A stretch of DNA of 34,860 bases, taken from assembly GCA_021202245.1 (NCBI GenBank), contig JAJQDK010000081.1:1-34860 (forward strand), read 5' to 3'. Positions 19,259 through 28,970 of the stretch are shown in pieces. Position 1 is the stretch's first letter, and each line of letters begins with the position of its first letter. The notes below the pieces were generated by a model that worked only from the letters and a program-made list of their open reading frames with translations, searched no databases and was not told the DNA's origin. The position numbers and the translations under genes were made by a program. Source of the DNA: Clostridiales bacterium. GTDB taxonomy: Bacteria; Bacillota; Clostridia; Oscillospirales; Acutalibacteraceae.

Positions 19259-20362
19259 TCAGTCAGCTACCGCATTGTCGCATAAAAACTGCGTAACACA
19301 CTCTCTCAGACTGTAATATTGCAGTATATCATCGGTGAAATCCGAGGTTAAATTTTCAACAGAATCATAGGATTGACTGCTTGCATACGATTCAAGAAAT
19401 TCGTTGTATTCTTCATCGGTTACGGTAATATTTTCCTTGTTTGCAACGGCGTAAACTATATATTCTTCAATTATATTATCCTTTGCATAGGTTTCAAGGT
19501 CGGTGCCGTAATAAAGGTCAATAAATTCTTCATAACCGAGGTCGTACATATCCGCAAGGTATGCTGTTGTTTCCTCAAGCTGTTCATAATAGCTGTTATA
19601 ATATTCCTCGTCATAGCCCTTTACGGTACAGTTTTCCTTCACGGAATCCCAAATATCGGAACGCATTTTTTGCTCCGCATACGCTTCATATTCACTTTTA
19701 AGCTCCTGCGCAAGGTAGGTTTTGTATTTTTGAGCTGAGGTGTACTCGCCGTCGGTATATTCCTCAACAAATTCATCATTAAACTCATAGGTTTCCTGCT
19801 GAATTATTTTGTCAATTTTCATTTTAACCGTCAGCGTTTTGCCTGAATAATCCGAAAGCTCGCTGCAATCCTCAGGAACAGTTACGCTGAATGTAAATTC
19901 CTCGTCCTTTTCCTTTCCGATTACAGCTTCGTCCGCTCCCTCAAAAAGGAAATCGTCGCTTCCGAGTGTAAAAGAATAATCCGTCTGACTTAAATCCTCA
20001 ATAAGCTCGCCCTCAAAGCTGACCTCGCAGTCAGCCGTAACCACATCATCTGTTTCGGCTCCTCTTGAGGTGATTTCAATCACTTCGGCATCCTCAAGCA
20101 GAATAGAATCAATTTTGCTCTGCAAATCCGAATCGTGCACCTCAGTATCGTAGGGTGTATAGTGTATTCCCTTGTATTGACCGAGGGTGATATACTCCTC
20201 ATAAGCGTTATCCGAGGAAATAACAACATCAGCAACAGACGCCGCCTCATCCTCCGTTGTGTCGCTATTATTGTCAGTTGACACAGAGCATCCGCTCAAC
20301 AGCGTTAAAGCGGAAAGCAAAAGCAATAAAACATATTTATAAGATTTTAATGTATTCATCAT
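19259..20362 (-). CDS. Trigger-factor/FKBP-like lipoprotein (paralog 2)
   Basis: Lipobox LTLLSGC; YITLGQYKGIHYTPY parallels YIQLGNYKGVEYTAY of paralog 1; FKBP-like domain. Confidence 0.82.
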   Translation of the reverse strand: MMNTLKSYKYVLLLLLSALTLLSGCSVSTDNNSDTTEDEAASVADVVISSDNAYEEYITLGQYKGIHYTPYDTEVHDSDLQSKIDSILLEDAEVIEITSRGAETDDVVTADCEVSFEGELIEDLSQTDYSFTLGSDDFLFEGADEAVIGKEKDEEFTFSVTVPEDCSELSDYSGKTLTVKMKIDKIIQQETYEFNDEFVEEYTDGEYTSAQKYKTYLAQELKSEYEAYAEQKMRSDIWDSVKENCTVKGYDEEYYNSYYEQLEETTAYLADMYDLGYEEFIDLYYGTDLETYAKDNIIEEYIVYAVANKENITVTDEEYNEFLESYASSQSYDSVENLTSDFTDDILQYYSLRECVTQFLCDNAVAD

Positions 20363-20463
20363 TCATTCTCCTGTTTATCAATTCACAATAATACCGAGAA
20401 ACGACAACAATGCCGATACAACCGGTCATTGTTGTCGTTTTCTGTAAAGATATTTTACTCAGA

Positions 20464-20486
20464 GCAAAGCCTGATGTAAGCTCGCT
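20464..20486 (+). repeat. Dispersed intergenic repeat, copy 2
   Basis: GCAAAGCCTGATGTAAGCTCGCT. Confidence 0.7.
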
Positions 20487-20520
20487 CAGGTTATATAAAA
20501 ATTTATAAAGTCCTACATAA

Positions 20521-22650
20521 TTATGCGGCTGCCTGTCCCGTCAAGCCGATATCGGTATAACCGCCGACTACCGCTTTCTGAATACAGGTTGCATCCAATA
20601 CAGAAACTCTGCCGTCATCGTTTACATCCGCAAGAATCGTCTGCTCGTCTGAAAGCTTTTCAAGATTGACAGAAGCCTTCTGAACCAAGGTAACATCAAT
20701 GACATTAATCTCGCCGTCGCCGTTTACATCGCCGTATACGGGAGCTGCATCCGTGGACTGTTCATCGGAAAGCTCAAGTGAGTCATAAGCCTCTGCAAGC
20801 TTGTATGCCTCTTCCTGATATGCTTCAACATCCGAAGAGCTTATATCGGATATTGCGCTGACCTCGGCTGAAACTGCCGATCGAGAAGCTTCTGTGTAGC
20901 TGCTTGAATCCAAAGCGCCGATTTCATCGAGAAGCTCTGTTACAAATGCCGTAAGCTCGTCATCCTCAAGCGCAGGAGTTGTCCAAGGCTGCTGTCTTAC
21001 ATCGGAAAGCTGCTCGTAAGCATAAGCCATTTCAATGAGAGTTTCCTCGTTGCCGTAGCTTGTAAACATTGACATACCGAGGGGCATTTCATAATCGTAT
21101 CCGTTCTCGGGGTCTGCTTCGGAAAATCCCATCGGAATCATCATTTCGGGCAAGCCTGCCACCGGTCCGAAATAGTTAAGATAGGAAGCATTGTTATTGT
21201 GATTGTTTGAGGTTTCTTCAATATCGGCTACATCGGTCTGAGAAACAAATACAACGGCATCAATTCCGTTTTCAGTGAGAATATCGCTGACAGTTGTACG
21301 GAAATTAAGCATACCTGCAACCATTTCCGCATATGTTTCGGTTTCTCTGGGATCGCTCATTTCGCTGAGCGAGGTTGCCGTTGCTTCGCCGAGGTCGGTT
21401 ATATATCCGACACCGTAGCCCGTGTTTATTATATCTGCCATTGTTTTGCAGGGAGCATCCTCTCCGATTGAAGAAAGATATACGTTAAGATTCCATTCAA
21501 AAACATCAACATAAGCAGTGGAACGCAGGGAAGTGATAAGTGAATCCGGAAGCAGATCCGAAATATCAACAAGTGTTGCGCCGCCCGATTCAAGCGTTTG
21601 CTTTGCGGTATCAACCATATCTACAATTTTTGAATCAAGCTCAACCGCATTCTCAACAAGCTCGTCGTTTCTGTCGTAATAATATCCGAATGAGTTCATA
21701 AGATAACCGATTGTTTTGCCCTCGAGTCCGTCCTCGTTAAGATAAGAGGTACAACCGTCCTCGGGAATGTATGAATCTGCTTCGGAAGTCCATTCGTCGT
21801 TTTCGTCCGTTCCGGCTATTACCTCAAGAATGAGCGCCAAATCCTCTACTGTTCGGCACATAGGACCTGTTACGTCACGGTCAAGATTAAGCGGAACTAC
21901 ACCGTCACGGCTTGTAAGTCCCGTTGAAGGGCGCAGACCGTAAAGGTTAGAAAAGCTTGAGGGACGGCGAATTGACGAACCGGTATCTGTTCCCAAGCCT
22001 GCCGCAGCAAAGTTTGAAGTAACGGAAACCGCCGTACCGCCGGATGAACCGGCTGCCGTTCTTGCGGGGTCAAACGCATTATGGACTGTTCCGCCCAATG
22101 AAGAACGCGAATTTGAACCGCTCCAAGCAAATTCCGACAAATTGGCTTTTGCAAGAATAATTGCTCCCTCTTCTTCAAGCTTGGAAACCACATAAGCGTC
22201 GTCGGGCGCTATTGACTCGGCGAGCGCCGCTGCGCCGGCTGAGGTAGGCAATCCCTCAACATCGTAGTTATCCTTAACTATAATAGGTATACCGCTGAGC
22301 TTGCCTGTTGCTTCGCCGCTTTCACGTTCGGCATCAATCTTCTTTGCTTCTTCCAGAGCGTTTGGATTAACCATAATAATCGAATTAAGGTCTAACGCTT
22401 CGTCATAAGCCTCAATTCTGTCAATGTACATCTGCACAAGCTCCTCTGAAGTGACCTTGCCGCTGTCCATTGCGTCCAACAGTTCTGTGATTGTTGCATC
22501 CATAAGGTCGGCTGTGGTGAACATTGAATCAAGCTCATCAACCTTGCTTGTGGCTGCCGATGCGGTCATTATACAGGTACTCATCATTACCAGTGCAATA
22601 ACAACAGATGTTACGCTGCATAATACCTTACGTGCTTTTAACTCTCTCAT
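20521..22650 (-). CDS. Secreted amidase-signature-family enzyme with C-terminal type I dockerin-like domain
   Basis: Signal peptide; Ser-cisSer-Lys region IPIIVKDNYD, AGSSGGTAVSV, TDTGSSIRRPS; two dockerin loops DVNGDGEINVID and DVNDDGRVSVLD. Confidence 0.9.
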   Translation of the reverse strand: MRELKARKVLCSVTSVVIALVMMSTCIMTASAATSKVDELDSMFTTADLMDATITELLDAMDSGKVTSEELVQMYIDRIEAYDEALDLNSIIMVNPNALEEAKKIDAERESGEATGKLSGIPIIVKDNYDVEGLPTSAGAAALAESIAPDDAYVVSKLEEEGAIILAKANLSEFAWSGSNSRSSLGGTVHNAFDPARTAAGSSGGTAVSVTSNFAAAGLGTDTGSSIRRPSSFSNLYGLRPSTGLTSRDGVVPLNLDRDVTGPMCRTVEDLALILEVIAGTDENDEWTSEADSYIPEDGCTSYLNEDGLEGKTIGYLMNSFGYYYDRNDELVENAVELDSKIVDMVDTAKQTLESGGATLVDISDLLPDSLITSLRSTAYVDVFEWNLNVYLSSIGEDAPCKTMADIINTGYGVGYITDLGEATATSLSEMSDPRETETYAEMVAGMLNFRTTVSDILTENGIDAVVFVSQTDVADIEETSNNHNNNASYLNYFGPVAGLPEMMIPMGFSEADPENGYDYEMPLGMSMFTSYGNEETLIEMAYAYEQLSDVRQQPWTTPALEDDELTAFVTELLDEIGALDSSSYTEASRSAVSAEVSAISDISSSDVEAYQEEAYKLAEAYDSLELSDEQSTDAAPVYGDVNGDGEINVIDVTLVQKASVNLEKLSDEQTILADVNDDGRVSVLDATCIQKAVVGGYTDIGLTGQAAA

Positions 22651-23050
22651 TTCTACATCTCCGTTTCAGAAATAATATATAAAAAGCGAGCAAAAAGATT
22701 TTAATCAAATCTCTTTGTTCGCAGTTTTATAAAATATTAAGTTTTCCTATCCTAAAAATTCGACACAGAAATTCCGATAACACCTTCAAAAAGCACCTAT
22801 CTGAATTACAATTTTATCTTATCACGCAGATTTTAGGCTGTCAACATTTTTTTGCGGCTGCAAGGTTAATTCTAAAATTGTTTAGAATTTTATTATAATA
22901 GTTACTTATTTTTTACAAATCGGATATGCTTTTGTGAAATGAAATATGTCTTTTAAACATAAGCTGAGCATATTTACCTTGCTTAATCTCGCAACTACGA
23001 TTGCAGCCGCCGCCTTTAGAATCGGGGAATTTTTTCGGCTACGATTAAAA

Positions 23051-23308
23051 TTATCTGCGGAATGAGGAAAACAAGCCCTTTTTCTCATAGGGTTCCTTTT
23101 TTACCGAAAGAGCCTTGTATCCGCTCTTGTCTATCACGGCTTTAATCAGCTGCTCGTCAATGTCGTCCTCGGCAAGCACAACCGTTTCTCCTTTGCTGTG
23201 GGAGGAGCTTACCTTTTTCACCTTAAACGCCTGACGGATTGCATCGTTTACGTGCGCTTCGCACATTCCGCACTGCATTCCATCCACCTTTACCGTAATC
23301 TGTACCAT
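23051..23308 (-). CDS. Heavy-metal-associated domain (CopZ-like) protein
   Basis: ITVKVDGMQCGMCEAHVNDAIR with CxxC. Confidence 0.85.
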   Translation of the reverse strand: MVQITVKVDGMQCGMCEAHVNDAIRQAFKVKKVSSSHSKGETVVLAEDDIDEQLIKAVIDKSGYKALSVKKEPYEKKGLFSSFRR

Positions 23309-23439
23309 ATGAATCTATCCTTTCTGTTTTTTGCCGTTTGCAATTAGTCTTAACTAACCGCAAACGGTATATTAAGCCGCAGTCATTACTCCGAACGATT
23401 ACGGCTTTGTTTTTTGAATATGCGCCTGTTTAACCCGGA

Positions 23440-23462
23440 GCAAAGCCGGATGCAGGCTCGCT
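23440..23462 (+). repeat. Dispersed intergenic repeat, copy 3
   Basis: GCAAAGCCGGATGCAGGCTCGCT. Confidence 0.7.
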
Positions 23463-23495
23463 TAAGATTTGCGAATATATATAGAAAAAAATCAA

Positions 23496-23837
23496 TCAAA
23501 CTACGATTGATTTCCTCTTTCCTTTTTTATTTCTGGGATATTCACGCAGACGTTTTACATAGTCTATATTGATAACCTCCGTACCCTTTTTGCCTTCCAA
23601 TAAAATTCCGCCGTCGGTTACCTCTTTTATAATTCCCGTATACACACCGCAGTCAAGGGTGTAAACCATACAGTCCTTGCCAATAAAATTCTTTGCAAGT
23701 GCCACCATTGCCGCCTTATCCTCCTTAGCCTTCTTTTTTAAAATACTCCTTATTATCATTTGCCTTTGAGTTCTTTGCGCAAAAATTATAACAACAGCAA
23801 GTAATAACAGAGGAGATACCGATACAAAATATCCCAC
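23496..23837 (-). CDS. Small membrane-anchored hypothetical protein
   Basis: N-terminal TM segment and basic C-terminus; GTG start after GGAGGAATAA. Confidence 0.6.
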   Translation of the reverse strand: MGYFVSVSPLLLLAVVIIFAQRTQRQMIIRSILKKKAKEDKAAMVALAKNFIGKDCMVYTLDCGVYTGIIKEVTDGGILLEGKKGTEVINIDYVKRLREYPRNKKGKRKSIVV

Positions 23838-23974
23838 TTATTCCTCCGATTTTTTTAAATCTTATTTTTCTGCTCTTGTAAGCAGGCAAAAAATGAGTTA
23901 TACTGTATTTAAGCAATTACTTAATCCGTACATTGCTTACTTTAATACAAGTATAAACAAAGACTTGATTTTTG

Positions 23975-24672
23975 TCAAGTCTTTTTGCGGATAAGCACTA
24001 TGGGCGTTGTTTGCTGTTCCTGACCGCAGGGATTATCGCTGATTATTCCCTGCAGCTCTTCCTCGGAAAGAGTAATATCATAGGAATATCCGAGAACCTC
24101 CTGTCCTAAATCATTTGCGTCAACTATCATACAGCTCATACCGAGATTTTCTTTGATTTCATCGCACACTCCGGACGGATTTTCGGGATTTTCTATGCCG
24201 ATATCACGGTACTGCTCCCACACACGGTCGTAAAACCCGTCAAGCCCTGCAACATCATTGCCGACAATTTCGTAAAACACACCCTTTTTGCCGAACAGCT
24301 TGCACACTCCGCCCGCTACGCTCGCAGCCAAAACCTTCGGCAGTCCCGCCTTGGAAATTGCGTACTGCATCTTAATAGTTTCGCCGACGCCGACTCCCGA
24401 ATCAGGATGAGAGGCAAATTTTGAAAGAAGCCTTGCCCAAAATCCAATCCTCAGCTCCTCACGCCTGACCACTCTGTTTTGGCACAGAGAAATTATTTTT
24501 TCGCTTGAGGACACTATGTCGCCTTCTTCGTAAATGGGAGAAACGTATTTTCTGAAAATTTCCATATAATCCTCTCCCTGATTTACAAAGTGAGTTTTGA
24601 TTGCGTGACGCATATAAGTAGTTCCGTTTACGGTGATTTCTACATTTTTTCCTTTATTTGCAACAAATTCCA
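23975..24672 (-). CDS. Coenzyme F420-0:gamma-glutamyl ligase (CofE)-like protein
   Basis: VSSSEKIISLCQNRVV, HPDSGVGVGETIKMQYAI and MIVDANDLG resemble the F420 ligase domain; start taken at MEFVANKGKN. Confidence 0.65.
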
Positions 24673-24809
24673 TTTTTATAAGCCTCCAAAGCTTTAAACT
24701 CAATTTTCAGATACTGTACGGAGCAGCTTTATTTTATTGTATATAAAATAAATGTATTTATTTAGACATTTTTGCGACTGATTTATTTTTTGTTACAAAG
24801 GATATATTT

Positions 24810-27023
24810 ATGAACAACGAAAATTTTTTGCAGCTTGAGGGAGCTGTTGAAAACATCATTTACAGAAATGAAGAAAACGGATATTCGGTGATTGAAATTT
24901 CCGATGCCGACAACTTTATAACCGCCGTGGGAATTATGCCGCAGATTGGCGCAGGCGATATTGTTAAGCTTACGGGCAGGTACACCACTCACCGCAATTA
25001 CGGAGAGCAGTTTTCCGTGCAGGTTTGCGAGATTTGCCGTCCTACCGAATCGGCGGACATTCTGCGCTACCTTTCGTCGGGAGCCGTCAAGGGCATTGGC
25101 CCTCAAACCGCACAGCGGCTTGTCGCCGAATTCGGAGAGGCCACGCTTGACGTTATGGAAGCTCAGCCGGAGCGTGTGGCTGCGCTGAAGGGCATCTCAA
25201 ATTCAAAGGCGAGGGACTTTTCGGAACAGCTCAAAAAAAACACCGGTGTGCGCACGCTTATGCTTTACCTCGGCGAATACGGAATTTCAAATTCCTCAAC
25301 CGTTAAAATATTTAATGCGCTCGGCGCCGGCTGTACGGATATAATCAAAAAAAATCCCTACATACTTTGTCAGGGCGACTTCGGAGTTTCGTTTGAAAGC
25401 GCCGACATCATAGCCAAGCGTGAAAACCTTGAAACCGACAGCAGCGTGCGTATGAGAGCCGGACTCGCCTATGTTCTGCGCCATAACGAGCGCAACGGTC
25501 ATACCTGCCTGCCCAAGCAAAAGCTTGTTGCAACAGCTTCGGAATTTTTGAATGTAACGTCGGACAAAATCAATGCCTGCCTTGACGAAATGACCTTTGA
25601 CCGTTCGCTTATCCTTGATAATATCGGTGATGAGGAGTTTGTTTTTCTGCCGGATGTTCACCTCAGCGAAATGTATGTTGCCTCAAGGGTGAAAATGCTG
25701 CTTAAATTTCCCTCTGAGAAAATTAAAAACATTGACACTGAAATTAAGCTCTGCGAAAAGGATGACAGCATAACCTACGCAGACCTGCAAAAGGAAGCCA
25801 TTACGCAAGCGCTCACCGAGGGTATGCTGATACTTACGGGCGGCCCGGGCACAGGCAAGACCACCACGCTCAACGCCATAATTAAGATACTCAAGCGCAA
25901 CGGAAAGACCGTTCTGCTTTCCGCCCCCACCGGTCGCGCGGCTCAGCGAATGAGCGACCTCACGGGCAGCGAAGCCAAAACCCTGCACCGTATGCTTGAG
26001 GTGAGCTGGGATAAGCAGGACAATCCCGTATTTAACAAAAACGAACGCAATCAGCTGAAATGCGACGCCCTCATCATTGACGAGGTTTCAATGGTTGACG
26101 TGTTTATTTTTGAGAGCGTAATACGCGCGCTGCCCCTCGGCTGCCGCCTTATTCTTGTGGGCGACTCGGATCAGCTCCCCTCCGTGGGACCGGGAAATAT
26201 TTTAAGCGACCTGACAAACAGCGGAATTATCCCAGTTATAAGGCTGAATGAAATTTTCAGACAGGCGCAGCAAAGCCTTATTGTAACAAACGCTCACCGA
26301 ATTATAAACGGTGAAATGCCTGTATTAAACAGTTCTGACCGAGATTTCTTTTTTCTCAGCAGGAATAATAAAACGGATATTTCTCAGGCAATCACGGAGC
26401 TGTGCAGGTCAAGACTGCCCAAAACCTACGGCTATTCCCCGTTTGAAAACATACAGGTGCTTTCTCCGTCCAAGAAGGGCGAGCTGGGCACTCGTGAGCT
26501 TAATATCAGGCTTCAGGAAGCCTTCAACCCCAAATCTCCTGACAAAACGGAGGTTACCATAGCTTCAAAAACCTTCAGAGTCGGCGACAAGGTAATGCAG
26601 ATAAAAAACAACTATGATATAAGCTGGTACAGGGACGACGGCGAAACCGGAACCGGCATTTTTAACGGCGATATAGGCGTTGTTGAAAGAATAGACAAAA
26701 AGTCAAAATCCATAAAAATCAATTTTTATGACAAAACCGCCGTATACACCTATGAATCCGCCTCCGACCTTGACTTTGCATATGCCGTTACGGTTCACAA
26801 AAGTCAGGGAAATGAGTTTGACACCGTAGTAATTCCGATGTTTCCCGGACCGCCGCAGCTGTATTACAGAAATCTTTTGTACACAGCTGTTACAAGAGCC
26901 AAGAAAACCCTTGTGCTTGTGGGCACGCCGCAAACGGTGGAATATATGGTAAACAATAACCGCCAAACCAAAAGGTACAGCGGTCTGAAGGAATTTTTAT
27001 TGCGTGATGAAGGACTTTATTAA
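24810..27023 (+). CDS. recD2: RecD2-like ATP-dependent DNA helicase
   Basis: ILTGGPGTGKTTTLNAI Walker A, DALIIDEVSMVD Walker B, LVGDSDQLPSVGPG, YAVTVHKSQGNEFD, YTAVTRAKK. Confidence 0.93.
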   Translation: MNNENFLQLEGAVENIIYRNEENGYSVIEISDADNFITAVGIMPQIGAGDIVKLTGRYTTHRNYGEQFSVQVCEICRPTESADILRYLSSGAVKGIGPQTAQRLVAEFGEATLDVMEAQPERVAALKGISNSKARDFSEQLKKNTGVRTLMLYLGEYGISNSSTVKIFNALGAGCTDIIKKNPYILCQGDFGVSFESADIIAKRENLETDSSVRMRAGLAYVLRHNERNGHTCLPKQKLVATASEFLNVTSDKINACLDEMTFDRSLILDNIGDEEFVFLPDVHLSEMYVASRVKMLLKFPSEKIKNIDTEIKLCEKDDSITYADLQKEAITQALTEGMLILTGGPGTGKTTTLNAIIKILKRNGKTVLLSAPTGRAAQRMSDLTGSEAKTLHRMLEVSWDKQDNPVFNKNERNQLKCDALIIDEVSMVDVFIFESVIRALPLGCRLILVGDSDQLPSVGPGNILSDLTNSGIIPVIRLNEIFRQAQQSLIVTNAHRIINGEMPVLNSSDRDFFFLSRNNKTDISQAITELCRSRLPKTYGYSPFENIQVLSPSKKGELGTRELNIRLQEAFNPKSPDKTEVTIASKTFRVGDKVMQIKNNYDISWYRDDGETGTGIFNGDIGVVERIDKKSKSIKINFYDKTAVYTYESASDLDFAYAVTVHKSQGNEFDTVVIPMFPGPPQLYYRNLLYTAVTRAKKTLVLVGTPQTVEYMVNNNRQTKRYSGLKEFLLRDEGLY

Positions 27024-27670
27024 ACACATTAAAGCCGCAGTAACCGACTTTTTCTTTCCTGTTCGCTGTCCGTATTGCGGCAAAGTGATATTGAGAAACG
27101 AATATGCCTGCGAAAACTGCAAAAAAGCAATTCCCCTCGCCGTCTGCGGTAAGGTATACGGTGGGTCAGTTTTTGTGTGCCGCGCCGTTTCCGTATATGG
27201 ACATATTCAAAAGGGCGGTGCTTAATTTCAAGTTTTACAACTGCGGCGGATACACAAGACAGCTTGCGTTTATGACGGTACAGAGCATTAACGAGGTTTA
27301 CCGGGATGAACATTTTGACCTTGTAACCTGCGTGCCTATGCACAAAAAGCAGCTGAAGCTCAGGCACTACAATCAAGCCGAGCTGCTTGCAAAAGAATGT
27401 GCGGAAATTATGAAGATTCCGTACGAGGATACTCTGATAAAGGTTAAGGACAACAAGCCGCAGCACAGCATAAAAGCAAGCGAACGTTCAAAAAATGTTA
27501 AGGGTGCCTACAAGGCTAAGGACAAAAGCCTGATTGAGGGAAAAAGGCTGCTGATAATTGACGACATAATTACAACGGGCTGTACTCTCGGCGAATGCGG
27601 TAAAACCCTGATGAAAGCCGGCGCCGAAAAAGTGAGCTGCGCAGCAGTTTGCACCGTCATTTTTTCATAA
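27007..27670 (+). pseudogene. comF: ComF-family protein (phosphoribosyltransferase-like) split by a 1-nt frameshift
   Basis: Zn-finger CPYCGKVIL..CENCKKAIP in ORF 27004..27225; continuation CAAPFPYMDIFKRAVLNFKF..LLIIDDIITTGCTLGEC in ORF 27104..27670. Confidence 0.85.
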
Positions 27671-27677
27671 AATTTTC

Positions 27678-27706
27678 TTGAAATTATCATAGGGGTATAA
27701 TATAAT
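27678..27706 (+). promoter_or_regulatory. Sigma-A-type promoter upstream of mreB-like gene
   Basis: TTGAAA 27678-27683, 17-nt spacer, TATAAT 27701-27706. Confidence 0.65.
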
Positions 27707-27855
27707 TTAAAAAGATATTGATTGTCACGTCAAAGTCGGAGCAAGCGCCTGATTTTAAAATTTCTGATTTGATAAGGAGCTTGCCCTAAGCTTAAGCAAC
27801 AAGGTAATAATTAAAAATCGAAAATATAATAATTTTATTTACGGAGCGACAGATT

Positions 27856-28872
27856 ATGGATATTGCAATTGACCTCGGTTCGGGCAGAACAAGAGTTTTT
27901 ATAGAAAACAAAGGCAAGGTGCTTGACGAAGCAAGCGTTGTCACCTACGATACGGACACAGGCGAAATTTACGCCGTTGGAGATGAAGCATATGATATGA
28001 TAGGCAAAACTCCCGTTGGCATTAAAGCCGTTCATCCGCTTGACAGCGGAGTAATAGCGGAGTCGGAGCTGGGAGAGGATATGGTTTCAATCCTTCTCAG
28101 GGAGGTATGCTCCGTTAAAATCGTGATGCCCAGAATTGTTACCGCAATTCCCTGTGAGGTTACGGAAGTAGAAAAGCGCGCGGTAGTAAATGCAGTAAGC
28201 GCTTTCGGCGCAAGGCGGGTGTTTCTGATTGAAAGCCCCAAGGCGGCTGCTTTGGGCTGCGGAGTTGACATCACAAGCCCCCACGGAATTCTCATTGCGG
28301 ACATCGGAAGCGGAAGCGCCGACATTGCGGTAATTACCCTCGGCGGAATTGCCGTGTCTAAAAGCGTTAAGCACGCAGGCAGTACGATGGATATGGAAAT
28401 TGTAAAATACATCAGAAAGAAATACAATCTCATCATCGGAACAAATATGGCTGAAAAATGCAAAAAGGCTGTCGGCTGTGTCAAAGCTCCGGCTGAGGAT
28501 GAAACATTCAGACTGAAGGGCAGAGATGCCGTCAGCGGTCTGCCGAAATTCATTGACGTGACCTCCTCGGAAATCAAGGAAGCGATTGAAGATACCGCGC
28601 TTGAAATTGTCAACGGAATTAAATCCGTGCTTGAAAAAACTCCGCCTGAGCTGACCTCAGATATATACACGGACGGAATTATCCTTACGGGCGGCCTCGC
28701 AAAGCTGAAAGGTCTGCCCAGACTTGTAAGTGAGTCAACCAAGCTGAGGGTACGGGTTCACAAAGAAGCCGCCGACTGCGTGATTATGGGCTGCGGTAAA
28801 GCTATAAAATATATCGGCGAGGCCGAAAAATCGCAGGACAGCGAAATCTCCCCCCTGCTAACAGCATATTAA
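27856..28872 (+). CDS. mreB: MreB/Mbl-like rod-shape-determining actin homolog
   Basis: IAIDLGSGRTRVFIENKG, HPLDSGVI, LIADIGSGSADIAVITLGGI, IILTGGLAKLKGLP. Confidence 0.88.
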   Translation: MDIAIDLGSGRTRVFIENKGKVLDEASVVTYDTDTGEIYAVGDEAYDMIGKTPVGIKAVHPLDSGVIAESELGEDMVSILLREVCSVKIVMPRIVTAIPCEVTEVEKRAVVNAVSAFGARRVFLIESPKAAALGCGVDITSPHGILIADIGSGSADIAVITLGGIAVSKSVKHAGSTMDMEIVKYIRKKYNLIIGTNMAEKCKKAVGCVKAPAEDETFRLKGRDAVSGLPKFIDVTSSEIKEAIEDTALEIVNGIKSVLEKTPPELTSDIYTDGIILTGGLAKLKGLPRLVSESTKLRVRVHKEAADCVIMGCGKAIKYIGEAEKSQDSEISPLLTAY

Positions 28873-28889
28873 AATAAAAACATCCTCAA

Positions 28890-28926
28890 AAAAATCCCCT
28901 TGCAGCTTTAATGCAAGGGGATTTTT
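28890..28926 (+). terminator. Strong Rho-independent terminator after mreB
   Basis: AAAAATCCCCTTGCA - GCTTTAA - TGCAAGGGGATTTTT, perfect 15-bp stem. Confidence 0.9.
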
Positions 28927-28970
28927 GAAATATTTGCAGTTGATTTTTTACGCAATCGCTTTTCGGTCCG

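Noticed and set aside
28032-28742. 236-aa antisense ORF opposite mreB
   Set aside because: Shadow ORF of a well-supported coding gene; Ser/Pro-rich composition typical of antisense reading
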